Origin: Pantoea sp. Ep11b
GTDB lineage: Bacteria; Pseudomonadota; Gammaproteobacteria; Enterobacterales; Enterobacteriaceae
Direction: 5' to 3'
NCBI RefSeq assembly: GCF_040783975.1
Contig: NZ_CP160631.1
Span: 682,001 to 746,000 of the forward strand
Length of the DNA stretch: 64,000 nt
Shown: positions 56,999-64,000 of the stretch, in pieces
Layout: the number at the start of each line of letters is the position of its first letter
Position numbering within the stretch: position 1 is the stretch's first letter
Notes under the pieces: generated by a model
The model's input: the letters and a program-made list of their open reading frames with translations, nothing else
Databases searched by the model: none
Told to the model about the DNA's origin: nothing
Position numbers and translations under genes: made by a program

Positions 56999-57898
56999 CA
57001 CCGACAGGCGCGGCGGTTCATCCGGCCAGTGCTCGCGGCAGCAGGCAATCCACGCCTGCGCACTGCGCGACAGATAGCTCCCCTCCCGCCAGATCAATCC
57101 CAGGCTCCACTTCAGTTCCGATTCCAGCGGCAGCCACAGCAGAGACTGTTTGTCCAGGCGCTGACAGATCGGCTCCGGCAGAATCGCCAGCCCCATCCCG
57201 GCCTGCACCATCGCCGCCAGAAAATCCCACTGTCCGCTGCGCACCGCCACCGTCGGCGTCAGGCTGAGCCGCTGAAAGGCCTGCATCAGCTGACGGTTCA
57301 GCGAGAACTCTTCGTTGAAAATCAGCAGCGGATGCTGTGCGAGTTCGGTCAGACTCATCTGCTGACGGCCGAGCCACCCGGGATGGCGCGGCAGCAGCAC
57401 ACAGAGCGGATGATGCATCAGCGGCAGGGTGTTCAGCGGCAGCCCGGCGTCCACCGGCAGGGCGGTCAGGGCGATATCGAGGCTGCCCGCCAGCACTGCC
57501 TGCTGTACCGTCAGACCGCCAAACTCAGAGATCTTCAGCTTCACGCCGGGATAACGGCGGCGAAAGGCGGATATCGAACCGGCTATCTGCATACCGACCA
57601 TCGGCGGAATACCGAGCCGCAGCTCGCCGGTTTTGAGCTGGTTGATGTCACCGATCTCCGCCTCCAGCTGATGAAACTCCTGCAGGATCGCCAGACCACG
57701 CTGATAGACCGCCTCGCCGCTGTCGGTGAGGTGCAGACGGCGGCCATCGCGCAGGATCAGCGTGCAGCCCAGCTCCTCCTCCAGCTGACGCAGCATCTTG
57801 CTGATGGTCGGCTGGGTCACGAACAGTTTCTGCGCCGCCCGGGTAAAGCTCTGCTGGCGGACGACCTCAGTAAAGTAACGCAGGGCGCGGACATCCAT
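56996..57898 (-). CDS. LysR-type regulator, CidR-like
   Basis: 300 residues. N-terminal winged helix (MDVRALRYFTEVVRQQSFTR, ~1-60) and a periplasmic-binding-like effector domain (~90-300). Divergent from cidAB with a 103-bp gap; in Bacillus and Staphylococcus the CidR-type LysR activates cidAB in response to acetate or pyruvate overflow. An acetate-related effector would fit the neighbouring actP/acs genes, but this is inference. Confidence 0.85.
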   Translation of the reverse strand: MDVRALRYFTEVVRQQSFTRAAQKLFVTQPTISKMLRQLEEELGCTLILRDGRRLHLTDSGEAVYQRGLAILQEFHQLEAEIGDINQLKTGELRLGIPPMVGMQIAGSISAFRRRYPGVKLKISEFGGLTVQQAVLAGSLDIALTALPVDAGLPLNTLPLMHHPLCVLLPRHPGWLGRQQMSLTELAQHPLLIFNEEFSLNRQLMQAFQRLSLTPTVAVRSGQWDFLAAMVQAGMGLAILPEPICQRLDKQSLLWLPLESELKWSLGLIWREGSYLSRSAQAWIACCREHWPDEPPRLSV

Positions 57899-58001
57899 AA
57901 CTATTCCTTTCAGGCATGATTGCGATAATTTTAATTCATTTTTTTCACCTTCTGTGGGCGTTTTATACTGGTGCAGTCAATTTATTCGGGGAGAGAGGAA
58001 G

Positions 58002-58427
58002 ATGGCGTCCGTGCTGGTTTCACGCAGTCACCGCGCAGCGCAGTGGTTCAGTCTGCCGCTGCAGCTGGGGTTCTATATCGGCCTCTATATCGCCTGCGAC
58101 CGGCTGGTAAGCTGGCTGCATCTGCCGCTGCCCGCCAACATTGTCGGGATGCTGCTGATGCTGGCGTTAATCGTAACGCGGATTGTGCCGCTGAACTGGG
58201 TAAAAGCGGGATCGCGCTGGCTGCTGGCAGAGATGCTGCTGTTCTTTGTTCCGGCGGTGGTGGCCGTGGTCAACTATGGCGATCTGTTGCGGGTGGATGG
58301 CTGGCGCATCTGCGTGGTAATTGGTGTCAGTACGCTGCTGGTGCTGGCCTCGACGGCCTGGGTCGTGGAGAGGCTTTATCAGTATGAAGTCGCGCGTGCC
58401 GCGCGTAAGCAGGCACCCGATGCGTGA
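58002..58427 (+). CDS. cidA: CidA/LrgA holin-like protein
   Basis: 141 residues from the ATG with GAGAGAGGAAG before it. Four membrane helices; conserved LPANIVGMLLMLALI and WLLAEMLLFFVPAVVAVVNY match LrgA/CidA (E. coli YohJ). Family members are linked to programmed lysis in Staphylococcus and to pyruvate or other metabolite transport in Bacillus. Overlaps cidB by 8 bp. Confidence 0.88.
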   Translation: MASVLVSRSHRAAQWFSLPLQLGFYIGLYIACDRLVSWLHLPLPANIVGMLLMLALIVTRIVPLNWVKAGSRWLLAEMLLFFVPAVVAVVNYGDLLRVDGWRICVVIGVSTLLVLASTAWVVERLYQYEVARAARKQAPDA

Positions 58428-59115
58428 TCTCCTGCTCAGCCTGCTGTGTGTGGCGGTCACGCTGCTGGTTTATGCGCTGAATAAACGGCTCTATCGACGC
58501 TGGCGGACAATGCTGCTGATGCCGCTGGTGATGACGCCCCTGGTGCTGGTGGCGCTGCTGCTGCTGACGCACATCAGCTGGCAGGATTACATCGCAGAAA
58601 ACCACTGGCTGCTCTGGCTGCTCGGCCCGGCCACGCTGGCCTTTGCGGTGCCGGTCTATGAGAACGTGGCGATCATCCGACGCCACTGGCTGTCGCTGAG
58701 CGCGGGGGTCATCACCGCCACGCTGGTCGCCGTCTGCAGTTCCGTCTGGCTGGCGCGGCTGCTCACCCTGCCGGAGTCGATCCAGCGCAGTCTGGCCGTG
58801 CGCTCTATTACCACCCCCTTTGCGCTGGCGGCGGCAGGCCCGATTGGCGGTCAGCCCGATCTGGTGGCGCTGTTTGTGGTGATCACCGGCGTGTTTGGTA
58901 TGGCGGTGGGGGATGTGCTGTTTCTGCGGATCGCGATTAAACAGGGGGTCGCGAAAGGCGCCGGATTCGGCGCGGCGTCGCACGGAGCCGGAACCGCACG
59001 CGCCTGGCAGCTGGGCCAGCAGGAGGGCGTCGTCGCCAGCCTGGTGATGATGCTGTCGGGCGTATTCACCGTGGTGATGGCACCCCTGATTGGCCACCTG
59101 ATGTGGGCAATATAG
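58420..59115 (+). CDS. cidB: CidB/LrgB family protein
   Basis: 231 residues, about seven membrane helices. LrgB signature: LLGPATLAFAVPVYENV (~60), ARLLTLPESIQRSLAVRSITTPFALAA (~105) and GAASHGAGTARAWQLGQQEG (~185). Acts with CidA in one membrane complex. Translationally coupled to cidA. Confidence 0.9.
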   Translation: MRDLLLSLLCVAVTLLVYALNKRLYRRWRTMLLMPLVMTPLVLVALLLLTHISWQDYIAENHWLLWLLGPATLAFAVPVYENVAIIRRHWLSLSAGVITATLVAVCSSVWLARLLTLPESIQRSLAVRSITTPFALAAAGPIGGQPDLVALFVVITGVFGMAVGDVLFLRIAIKQGVAKGAGFGAASHGAGTARAWQLGQQEGVVASLVMMLSGVFTVVMAPLIGHLMWAI

Positions 59116-59252
59116 TCTACACTCCGTTGCGCGGGTGATGACATGCAGGCAGAAAGGGACACGGTTTTTTACGTAAAGTTTTCGCTATTTTGTTGTCACC
59201 CCATTTCAGGCTGTTAACCTTGCGGCCGAATTAATTGTCATGGAGTGGAATC

Positions 59253-59798
59253 ATGTTTAAGCAATTTGTTGCCGGGAGCGCCTTCGGGCTGGTTTTACTG
59301 AGCGGTGCAGCTCAGGCGATTGAAGGCAGTGTGGACGTCAGCGAACACAACACCAATCTGAATCTGGGTCTGGGCACCACGACCCCTGGCCTGTTTCTGA
59401 AGGGTAACTGGCTGCGCAGCGACCATGACGGCAGCACCTACGGCGCCGGTCTGGGCTACAACGTTGACTTCGGACCTCTGCGTCTGGCGCCGACCGCAAA
59501 AGCGATCTTCACCCATCCTGAAGATGGAAAAGATGGATTTGCGGTGGCGCTGGGTGGCGCTGCGAACTACAGCTTCAACAGCATGTGGGGCTTGTATGGC
59601 GAATATTATTACGCACCGGAGTCGCTTACCGATCACCTCGACAGCTATCAGGAAGCCGCTGGCGGCCTGAGCTTTACGCCGGTTTCTCTGCTGAACCTGC
59701 GCGTGGGTTATCAGTACATCGAACTGAACAACAAAGGCGGACGCAAAGATAACGTGCTGGTCGATGGCCCGTACGTGGGTGCCTCACTGCGCTTCTGA
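59253..59798 (+). CDS. YfaZ-family outer-membrane protein
   Basis: 181 residues with a signal peptide ending near AQA (residue ~22). Repeated Gly-rich strands (YGAGLGYNVDFGPLRL, LYGEYYYAPESL) and a C-terminal Phe fit an eight-stranded barrel. Related to E. coli YfaZ, whose function is unknown. Placed between cidB and actP; not at this place in E. coli K-12. Confidence 0.8.
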   Translation: MFKQFVAGSAFGLVLLSGAAQAIEGSVDVSEHNTNLNLGLGTTTPGLFLKGNWLRSDHDGSTYGAGLGYNVDFGPLRLAPTAKAIFTHPEDGKDGFAVALGGAANYSFNSMWGLYGEYYYAPESLTDHLDSYQEAAGGLSFTPVSLLNLRVGYQYIELNNKGGRKDNVLVDGPYVGASLRF

Positions 59799-59814
59799 TC
59801 CCGTGGCATGAAAA

Positions 59815-59849
59815 GAAAAGGGCGGCTGTTATCAGCCGCCCTTTTTTTG
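59815..59849. terminator. Bidirectional terminator between the YfaZ-like gene and actP
   Basis: GGGCGGCTG-TTAT-CAGCCGCCC with A-tract on the left and TTTTTTT on the right. Confidence 0.93.
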
Positions 59850-59862
59850 TGCCACCACAAAA

Positions 59863-61518
59863 TCAGTGGGCTTTACCCTGCTGAATGCCGGTGCCGGTCT
59901 GTGAACGAATAAACTGCGCCCGGAAACGGGAACGCTCCTCTGCGCCCTGCGGCGTATGGTCGGTAACAGAGAAGATCCAGATGCCGATAAACGCCACGGC
60001 CATGGAGAAGAGCGCCGGATACTCATACGGGAAAACCGGCGTGGCGTTACCCAGTACCTGCACCCATACGGTCGGGCCAAGGATCATCAGGATCACGGCA
60101 GTCAGCAGGCCCAGCCAGCCGCCCACCATCGCACCGCGCGTGGTGAGTTTCGACCAGTACATCGACAGCAGAATGATCGGGAAGTTACAGCTGGCCGCAA
60201 TCGAGAAGGCCAGCCCGACCATAAAGGCGATGTTCTGCTTCTCAAACAGGATACCCAGGGCAATCGCCACCACGCCCAGCGCCAGCACGGTGATTTTGGA
60301 GACCCGCAGCTCATCTTTCTCGCTGGCCTGGCCTTTACGATAGACGCTGGCGTAGAGATCGTGCGACACCGCTGAGGCACCCGCCAGGGTCAGGCCCGCC
60401 ACCACCGCCAGGATCGTGGCGAAGGCAACCGCAGAGATAAAGCCCAGGAAGGTGCTGCCCCCCACGGCATTAGCCAGGTGCACCGCCGCCATGTTGGTGC
60501 CGCCAATCAGCGCGCCGCTGGCATCTTTAAAGATCGGATTCGCGCCGACCAGCAGAATGGCACCAAAGCCGATGATAAAGGTGAGGAAGTAGAAATACCC
60601 CATAAAGCCGGTGGCCCAGAAGACGCTTTTACGCGCCTCTTTGGCATCCGCCACGGTGAAGAAACGCATCAGGATATGCGGTAATCCGGCCGTACCGAAC
60701 ATCAGCCCCAGCCCCAGCGACAGCGCCGAAATCGGATCTTTCACCAGCCCGCCCGGCTGCATAATGGCGCTGCCTTTAGGATGAACCGCCATCGCCTCGG
60801 TGAACAGCGTATTGAAGCTGAAACCGGTCGCCTTCATTACCATCACCGCCATAAAGGTGGCACCAAACAGCAGCAGCACCGCCTTGATGATCTGCACCCA
60901 GGTGGTGGCGAGCATGCCGCCAAACAGGACATACATCACCATCAGAATGCCGACCAGCACTACCGCCACATGGTAGTTAAGGCCAAACAGCAGCTGGATA
61001 AGTTTACCGGCACCCACCATCTGCGCAATCAGGTAGAGCGCCACCACCACCAGCGATCCGCAGGCCGACAGGATACGGATCGGCATCTGCTTCAGGCGGT
61101 AGGAGGCGACGTCGGCAAAGGTATAGCGACCCAGGTTGCGCAGCCGCTCGGCGATTAAAAACAGAATCATCGGCCAGCCGACCAGGAAGCCGAGCGAGTA
61201 GATGAGGCCGTCATAGCCGGAGGTGTAGACCAGCGCCGAAATGCCCAGGAACGAGGCAGCGGACATAAAGTCACCCGCCATCGCCAGGCCATTCTGAAAG
61301 CCGGTGATATTGCCGCCTGCGGTGTAGTAGTCGTTACGCGATCGGGTGCGCCGGGAGGCCCAGTAGGTAATGCCCAGCGTGGCACCGACGAAAACCATAA
61401 ACATGATGATCGCCTGATAGTTGGTCGCCTGACGCTGCACCGCGCCGGTGATCGCATCGGCCGCCAGGGCAGAAAACGTCAGCAGCATGGCCAGCAGCCA
61501 TAAGGTGAGACGGGTCAT
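59863..61518 (-). CDS. actP: Acetate/glycolate permease ActP
   Basis: 551 residues, sodium:solute symporter family. Signal-like first helix, then about thirteen membrane segments; conserved [28 protein letters not shown] region (~55), [14 protein letters not shown] (~205) and the [20 protein letters not shown] segment (~370). Imports acetate and glycolate. Last gene of acs-yjcH-actP; overlaps yjcH as ATGA. Confidence 0.96.
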   Translation of the reverse strand: MTRLTLWLLAMLLTFSALAADAITGAVQRQATNYQAIIMFMVFVGATLGITYWASRRTRSRNDYYTAGGNITGFQNGLAMAGDFMSAASFLGISALVYTSGYDGLIYSLGFLVGWPMILFLIAERLRNLGRYTFADVASYRLKQMPIRILSACGSLVVVALYLIAQMVGAGKLIQLLFGLNYHVAVVLVGILMVMYVLFGGMLATTWVQIIKAVLLLFGATFMAVMVMKATGFSFNTLFTEAMAVHPKGSAIMQPGGLVKDPISALSLGLGLMFGTAGLPHILMRFFTVADAKEARKSVFWATGFMGYFYFLTFIIGFGAILLVGANPIFKDASGALIGGTNMAAVHLANAVGGSTFLGFISAVAFATILAVVAGLTLAGASAVSHDLYASVYRKGQASEKDELRVSKITVLALGVVAIALGILFEKQNIAFMVGLAFSIAASCNFPIILLSMYWSKLTTRGAMVGGWLGLLTAVILMILGPTVWVQVLGNATPVFPYEYPALFSMAVAFIGIWIFSVTDHTPQGAEERSRFRAQFIRSQTGTGIQQGKAH

Positions 61519-61844
61519 GATTTCACCTCGCTGAGGATCGCTTTGGTTAAACGGTCAAACTCACCGTTGGCGCGCCAGACATAGACGCCGGTCAGGACAA
61601 ACGACATCACGATCAGCCCGACACCAATCGGGATACCGCGCGTGACGCTGGTGCCGGCGTGCAGTGGCGTACCCAGCCAGCCGGGTGCAAAGGCAATCAG
61701 CAGGATAAAGCCGACATACAGTACCAGCATAATCAGCGACAGCAGCGTGGCGAACGCCTGACGTTTACGGACTAACTCATGAAAACGGGGATTGCGTTCA
61801 ATCTGCTGATTGATGGCATCCTGATTCGAAAGGGCGTCATTCAT
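61515..61844 (-). CDS. yjcH: YjcH, DUF485 membrane protein
   Basis: 109 residues from the ATG at 61844, which has GGAG at good spacing; a GTG one codon upstream is possible. Two membrane helices with conserved [17 protein letters not shown] and [21 protein letters not shown]. Always found with ActP-type symporters and probably an accessory subunit. Confidence 0.94.
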   Translation of the reverse strand: MNDALSNQDAINQQIERNPRFHELVRKRQAFATLLSLIMLVLYVGFILLIAFAPGWLGTPLHAGTSVTRGIPIGVGLIVMSFVLTGVYVWRANGEFDRLTKAILSEVKS

Positions 61845-61983
61845 CACATTTTCTCCAGAGGGCTTGCAGGCAGGAACCTCGCGCAGGGCGCGGATTCAGC
61901 TGGTTATAGTAGTTGTGACTCGCGAAACAGACTGCGTGGGGCGGGGGTGGCGGGAAGCGATCTTCCCGCCGGATTGCGTGCGC

Positions 61984-63939
61984 TTAAGGCATTTTAATCG
62001 ACTGCTTCTCCTCAAGCAGTTTCTCCACCACGCCAGGGTCGGCGAGGGTCGAGGTATCACCCAGATTACTGGTGTCGCCGGTGGCGATCTTGCGCAGAAT
62101 ACGGCGCATGATTTTGCCCGAGCGGGTCTTCGGCAGAGAGTCGGTCCAGTGCAGCACGTCCGGTGTGGCGATGGGGCCGATCTCTTTGCGCACCCACTGC
62201 CGCACGTCGCTGTAGAGCTCCGGCGACGGCTCTTCACCGTGGTTCAGGGTAATGTAGGCATAGATCGCCTGGCCTTTGATGCTGTGCGGGATCCCGACGA
62301 CCGCCGCTTCGGCAATTTTCGGATGGGAAACCAGCGCCGACTCGATCTCGGCGGTGCCAAGCCGGTGACCCGAGACGTTGAGTACGTCATCGACGCGTCC
62401 GGTGATCCAGTAGTAGCCATCTTCATCGCGACGGGCGCCGTCACCACTGAAGTAGACGTTTTTAAAGGTGGAGAAGTAGGTCTGCTCGAAGCGGTCGTGA
62501 TCGCCATAGAGCGTACGCGCCTGGCCGGGCCAGGAGTCCGTGATCACCAGATTGCCCTCGCAGGCACCCTCCTGCGGCTGGCCTTCGTTGTCCACCAGTG
62601 CCGGTTGCACGCCAAAGAAAGGACGGGTAGCGGAACCGGCTTTCAGCTCGGTTGCCCCTGGCAGCGGCGTGATCATGAAACCGCCGGTTTCGGTCTGCCA
62701 CCACGTATCCACGATCGGGCAGCGGCTGTTGCCGATTTTCTTGTAGTACCACTCCCAGGCTTCCGGGTTAATCGGCTCGCCGACCGATCCCATAATGCGC
62801 AGGCTGCTGCGGTCGGTGCCTTCAATCGCCTTGTCACCCTCGGCCATCAGCGCACGGATTGCCGTCGGCGCAGTGTAGAGCAGGGTAACTTTATGCTTGT
62901 CGACCACCTCGGCCATGCGGCTTGGCGCTGGCCAGTTCGGCACCCCTTCAAACATCAGCGTGGTCGCCCCGCAGGCCAGCGGGCCATAGACCAGATAGCT
63001 GTGGCCCGTGACCCAGCCTACATCGGCGGTGCACCAGTAGATATCATCCTGATGGTAGTCAAAGACGAACTTGAAGGTGGTCGCGGCGTAGACCAGATAG
63101 CCGCCCGTGGTGTGCAGCACCCCTTTGGGCTTGCCGGTGGAGCCTGACGTATAAAGGATAAAGAGAGGATCTTCCGCGCCGACTTCGGCGGCAGAATGGT
63201 TGGTGCTGGCGTTCTGCATCAGGTCGTGCCACCAGCGATCGCGGCCTTCCACCCAACCGATATCTTTACCGGTGCGCTGGAACACCACAACGTTTTTCAC
63301 GCTGGTAACGTGAGGATTTTTTAAGGCGTCATCGACATTTTTCTTCAGCGGAATGCTGCGTCCGGCGCGGATCCCTTCGTCGGCGGTGATGACCAGCGAC
63401 GCACTGGAGTCGACGATACGCCCGGCAACCGCCTCCGGTGAAAAGCCGCCGAAGATGACCGAATGAACGGCACCGATACGCGCACAGGCGAGCATGGCGA
63501 CAGCCGCTTCGGGCACCATCGGCATATAGATCGCCACCACATCGCCTTTTTTCACCTCCAGCAGCTCCAGCACATTGGCGAAGCGACAGACTTCGGCGTG
63601 TAGCTGGCGGAAGGTCAGGGTTTTGCTTTCGCTGGCGTCGTCACCTTCCCAGATAATGGCGGGATGATCGCCGCGTGTGGCGAGATGACGGTCAAGGCAG
63701 TTTGCCGCCAGGTTGAGCGTGCCATCTTCGTACCAGCGAATATCAATGTTACCTGGCGCAAACGAGCAATTTTTCACCTTGCTGTAAGGCTTAATCCAGT
63801 CGAGGATTTTGCCCTGTTCACCCCAGAAACTGTCTGGATCATCGACAGATTGCTGATACATCGCCTGATACTGCTCTGCGGTAATCAGGGTGTTTGCTGC
63901 AATATTCTCTGGAACGGGATGTTTGTGTATTTGGCTCAT
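61984..63939 (-). CDS. acs: Acetyl-CoA synthetase Acs
   Basis: 651 residues from the ATG at 63939, preceded by AAGGAG. Activates acetate to acetyl-CoA through acetyl-AMP. AMP-binding motif [11 protein letters not shown] (~264), [19 protein letters not shown] (~510) hinge and the acetylation-controlled lysine in TRSGKIMRR (~609). Works with ActP for scavenging acetate; the glyoxylate-bypass genes aceK/iclR lie at the other end of the window. The promoter is mostly outside the window (only 61 bp remain). Confidence 0.98.
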   Translation of the reverse strand: MSQIHKHPVPENIAANTLITAEQYQAMYQQSVDDPDSFWGEQGKILDWIKPYSKVKNCSFAPGNIDIRWYEDGTLNLAANCLDRHLATRGDHPAIIWEGDDASESKTLTFRQLHAEVCRFANVLELLEVKKGDVVAIYMPMVPEAAVAMLACARIGAVHSVIFGGFSPEAVAGRIVDSSASLVITADEGIRAGRSIPLKKNVDDALKNPHVTSVKNVVVFQRTGKDIGWVEGRDRWWHDLMQNASTNHSAAEVGAEDPLFILYTSGSTGKPKGVLHTTGGYLVYAATTFKFVFDYHQDDIYWCTADVGWVTGHSYLVYGPLACGATTLMFEGVPNWPAPSRMAEVVDKHKVTLLYTAPTAIRALMAEGDKAIEGTDRSSLRIMGSVGEPINPEAWEWYYKKIGNSRCPIVDTWWQTETGGFMITPLPGATELKAGSATRPFFGVQPALVDNEGQPQEGACEGNLVITDSWPGQARTLYGDHDRFEQTYFSTFKNVYFSGDGARRDEDGYYWITGRVDDVLNVSGHRLGTAEIESALVSHPKIAEAAVVGIPHSIKGQAIYAYITLNHGEEPSPELYSDVRQWVRKEIGPIATPDVLHWTDSLPKTRSGKIMRRILRKIATGDTSNLGDTSTLADPGVVEKLLEEKQSIKMP

Positions 63940-64000
63940 GGCGGATCTCCTTGAAGATGTTAATGATATGTCAATCAATGGTTAATTAAAGCCCGCCCAT

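Overview
The window reads as a chromosomal segment from an enterobacterium of the Erwiniaceae, most likely Pantoea or a close relative. Nearly every gene has a recognisable Escherichia coli counterpart from one arc of the chromosome (aceK-iclR-metH, yjbEFGH-pgi-lysC, psiE-ubiCA-plsB-dgkA-lexA-dinF-yjbJ-zur-dusA-pspG-qorA-dnaB-tyrB-yjbQR-uvrA-ssb-yjcB-soxSR-ghxP-yjcE-actP-yjcH-acs). Protein identities are enterobacterial but not E. coli, the GC content is moderately high, and the maltose genes, alr, aphA and the diguanylate-type gene yjcC are absent. The genus call is an inference from gene content; no rRNA or tRNA lies in the window.

Layout. 1-5 kb: end of aceK, iclR and metH. 5-17 kb: the exopolysaccharide operon yjbEFGH, pgi, lysC with an intact lysine riboswitch, aqpZ, panS and yjbB; this block is inverted relative to E. 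coli K-12 as I remember that map. 17-22.5 kb: a five-gene import operon (solute-binding protein, alkaline-phosphatase-superfamily hydrolase, two permeases, ATPase) with a divergent GntR/UTRA regulator and a good Pho box, sitting between the phosphate transporter gene yjbB and the phosphate-starvation gene psiE. 22.5-45 kb: conserved housekeeping genes (ubiquinone, phospholipid, SOS, zinc regulation, tRNA modification, phage-shock, replication, tyrosine synthesis, excision repair), interrupted by accessory genes: a TraF_2-like outer-membrane protein, an AsnC-type regulator with a YitT-like membrane protein in the place of alr, and a zinc alcohol dehydrogenase. 45-51.2 kb: an accessory island between ssb and yjcB with an AraC regulator, an EamA exporter, an AT-rich stretch with little coding capacity, a stand-alone transposase-derived DNA-binding gene, and a polysaccharide flippase plus a TupA-like ATP-grasp ligase. 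51.2-64 kb: yjcB, soxS/soxR, a glutathione transferase, ghxP, yjcE, a LysR-cidAB unit, a YfaZ-like porin, and the acetate operon acs-yjcH-actP.

How the genes work together. Several control sites can be read directly: an IclR operator, the L-box riboswitch, a Pho box, CRP sites before psiE and yjcB, paired LexA boxes at lexA and a shared LexA box between uvrA and ssb, a Zur-like box at zur itself, a sigma-54 promoter at pspG, the 18-bp SoxR operator, and a PurR box before ghxP. Two surface-polysaccharide operons (yjbEFGH and flippase/ATP-grasp) each have an RcsAB-like box over the -35 region. The two most promising candidates for undescribed biology are the PhoB-linked import-and-hydrolyse operon at 17-22.5 kb and the Rcs-linked flippase/ATP-grasp pair with its unusual leader region at 47.1-51.2 kb.
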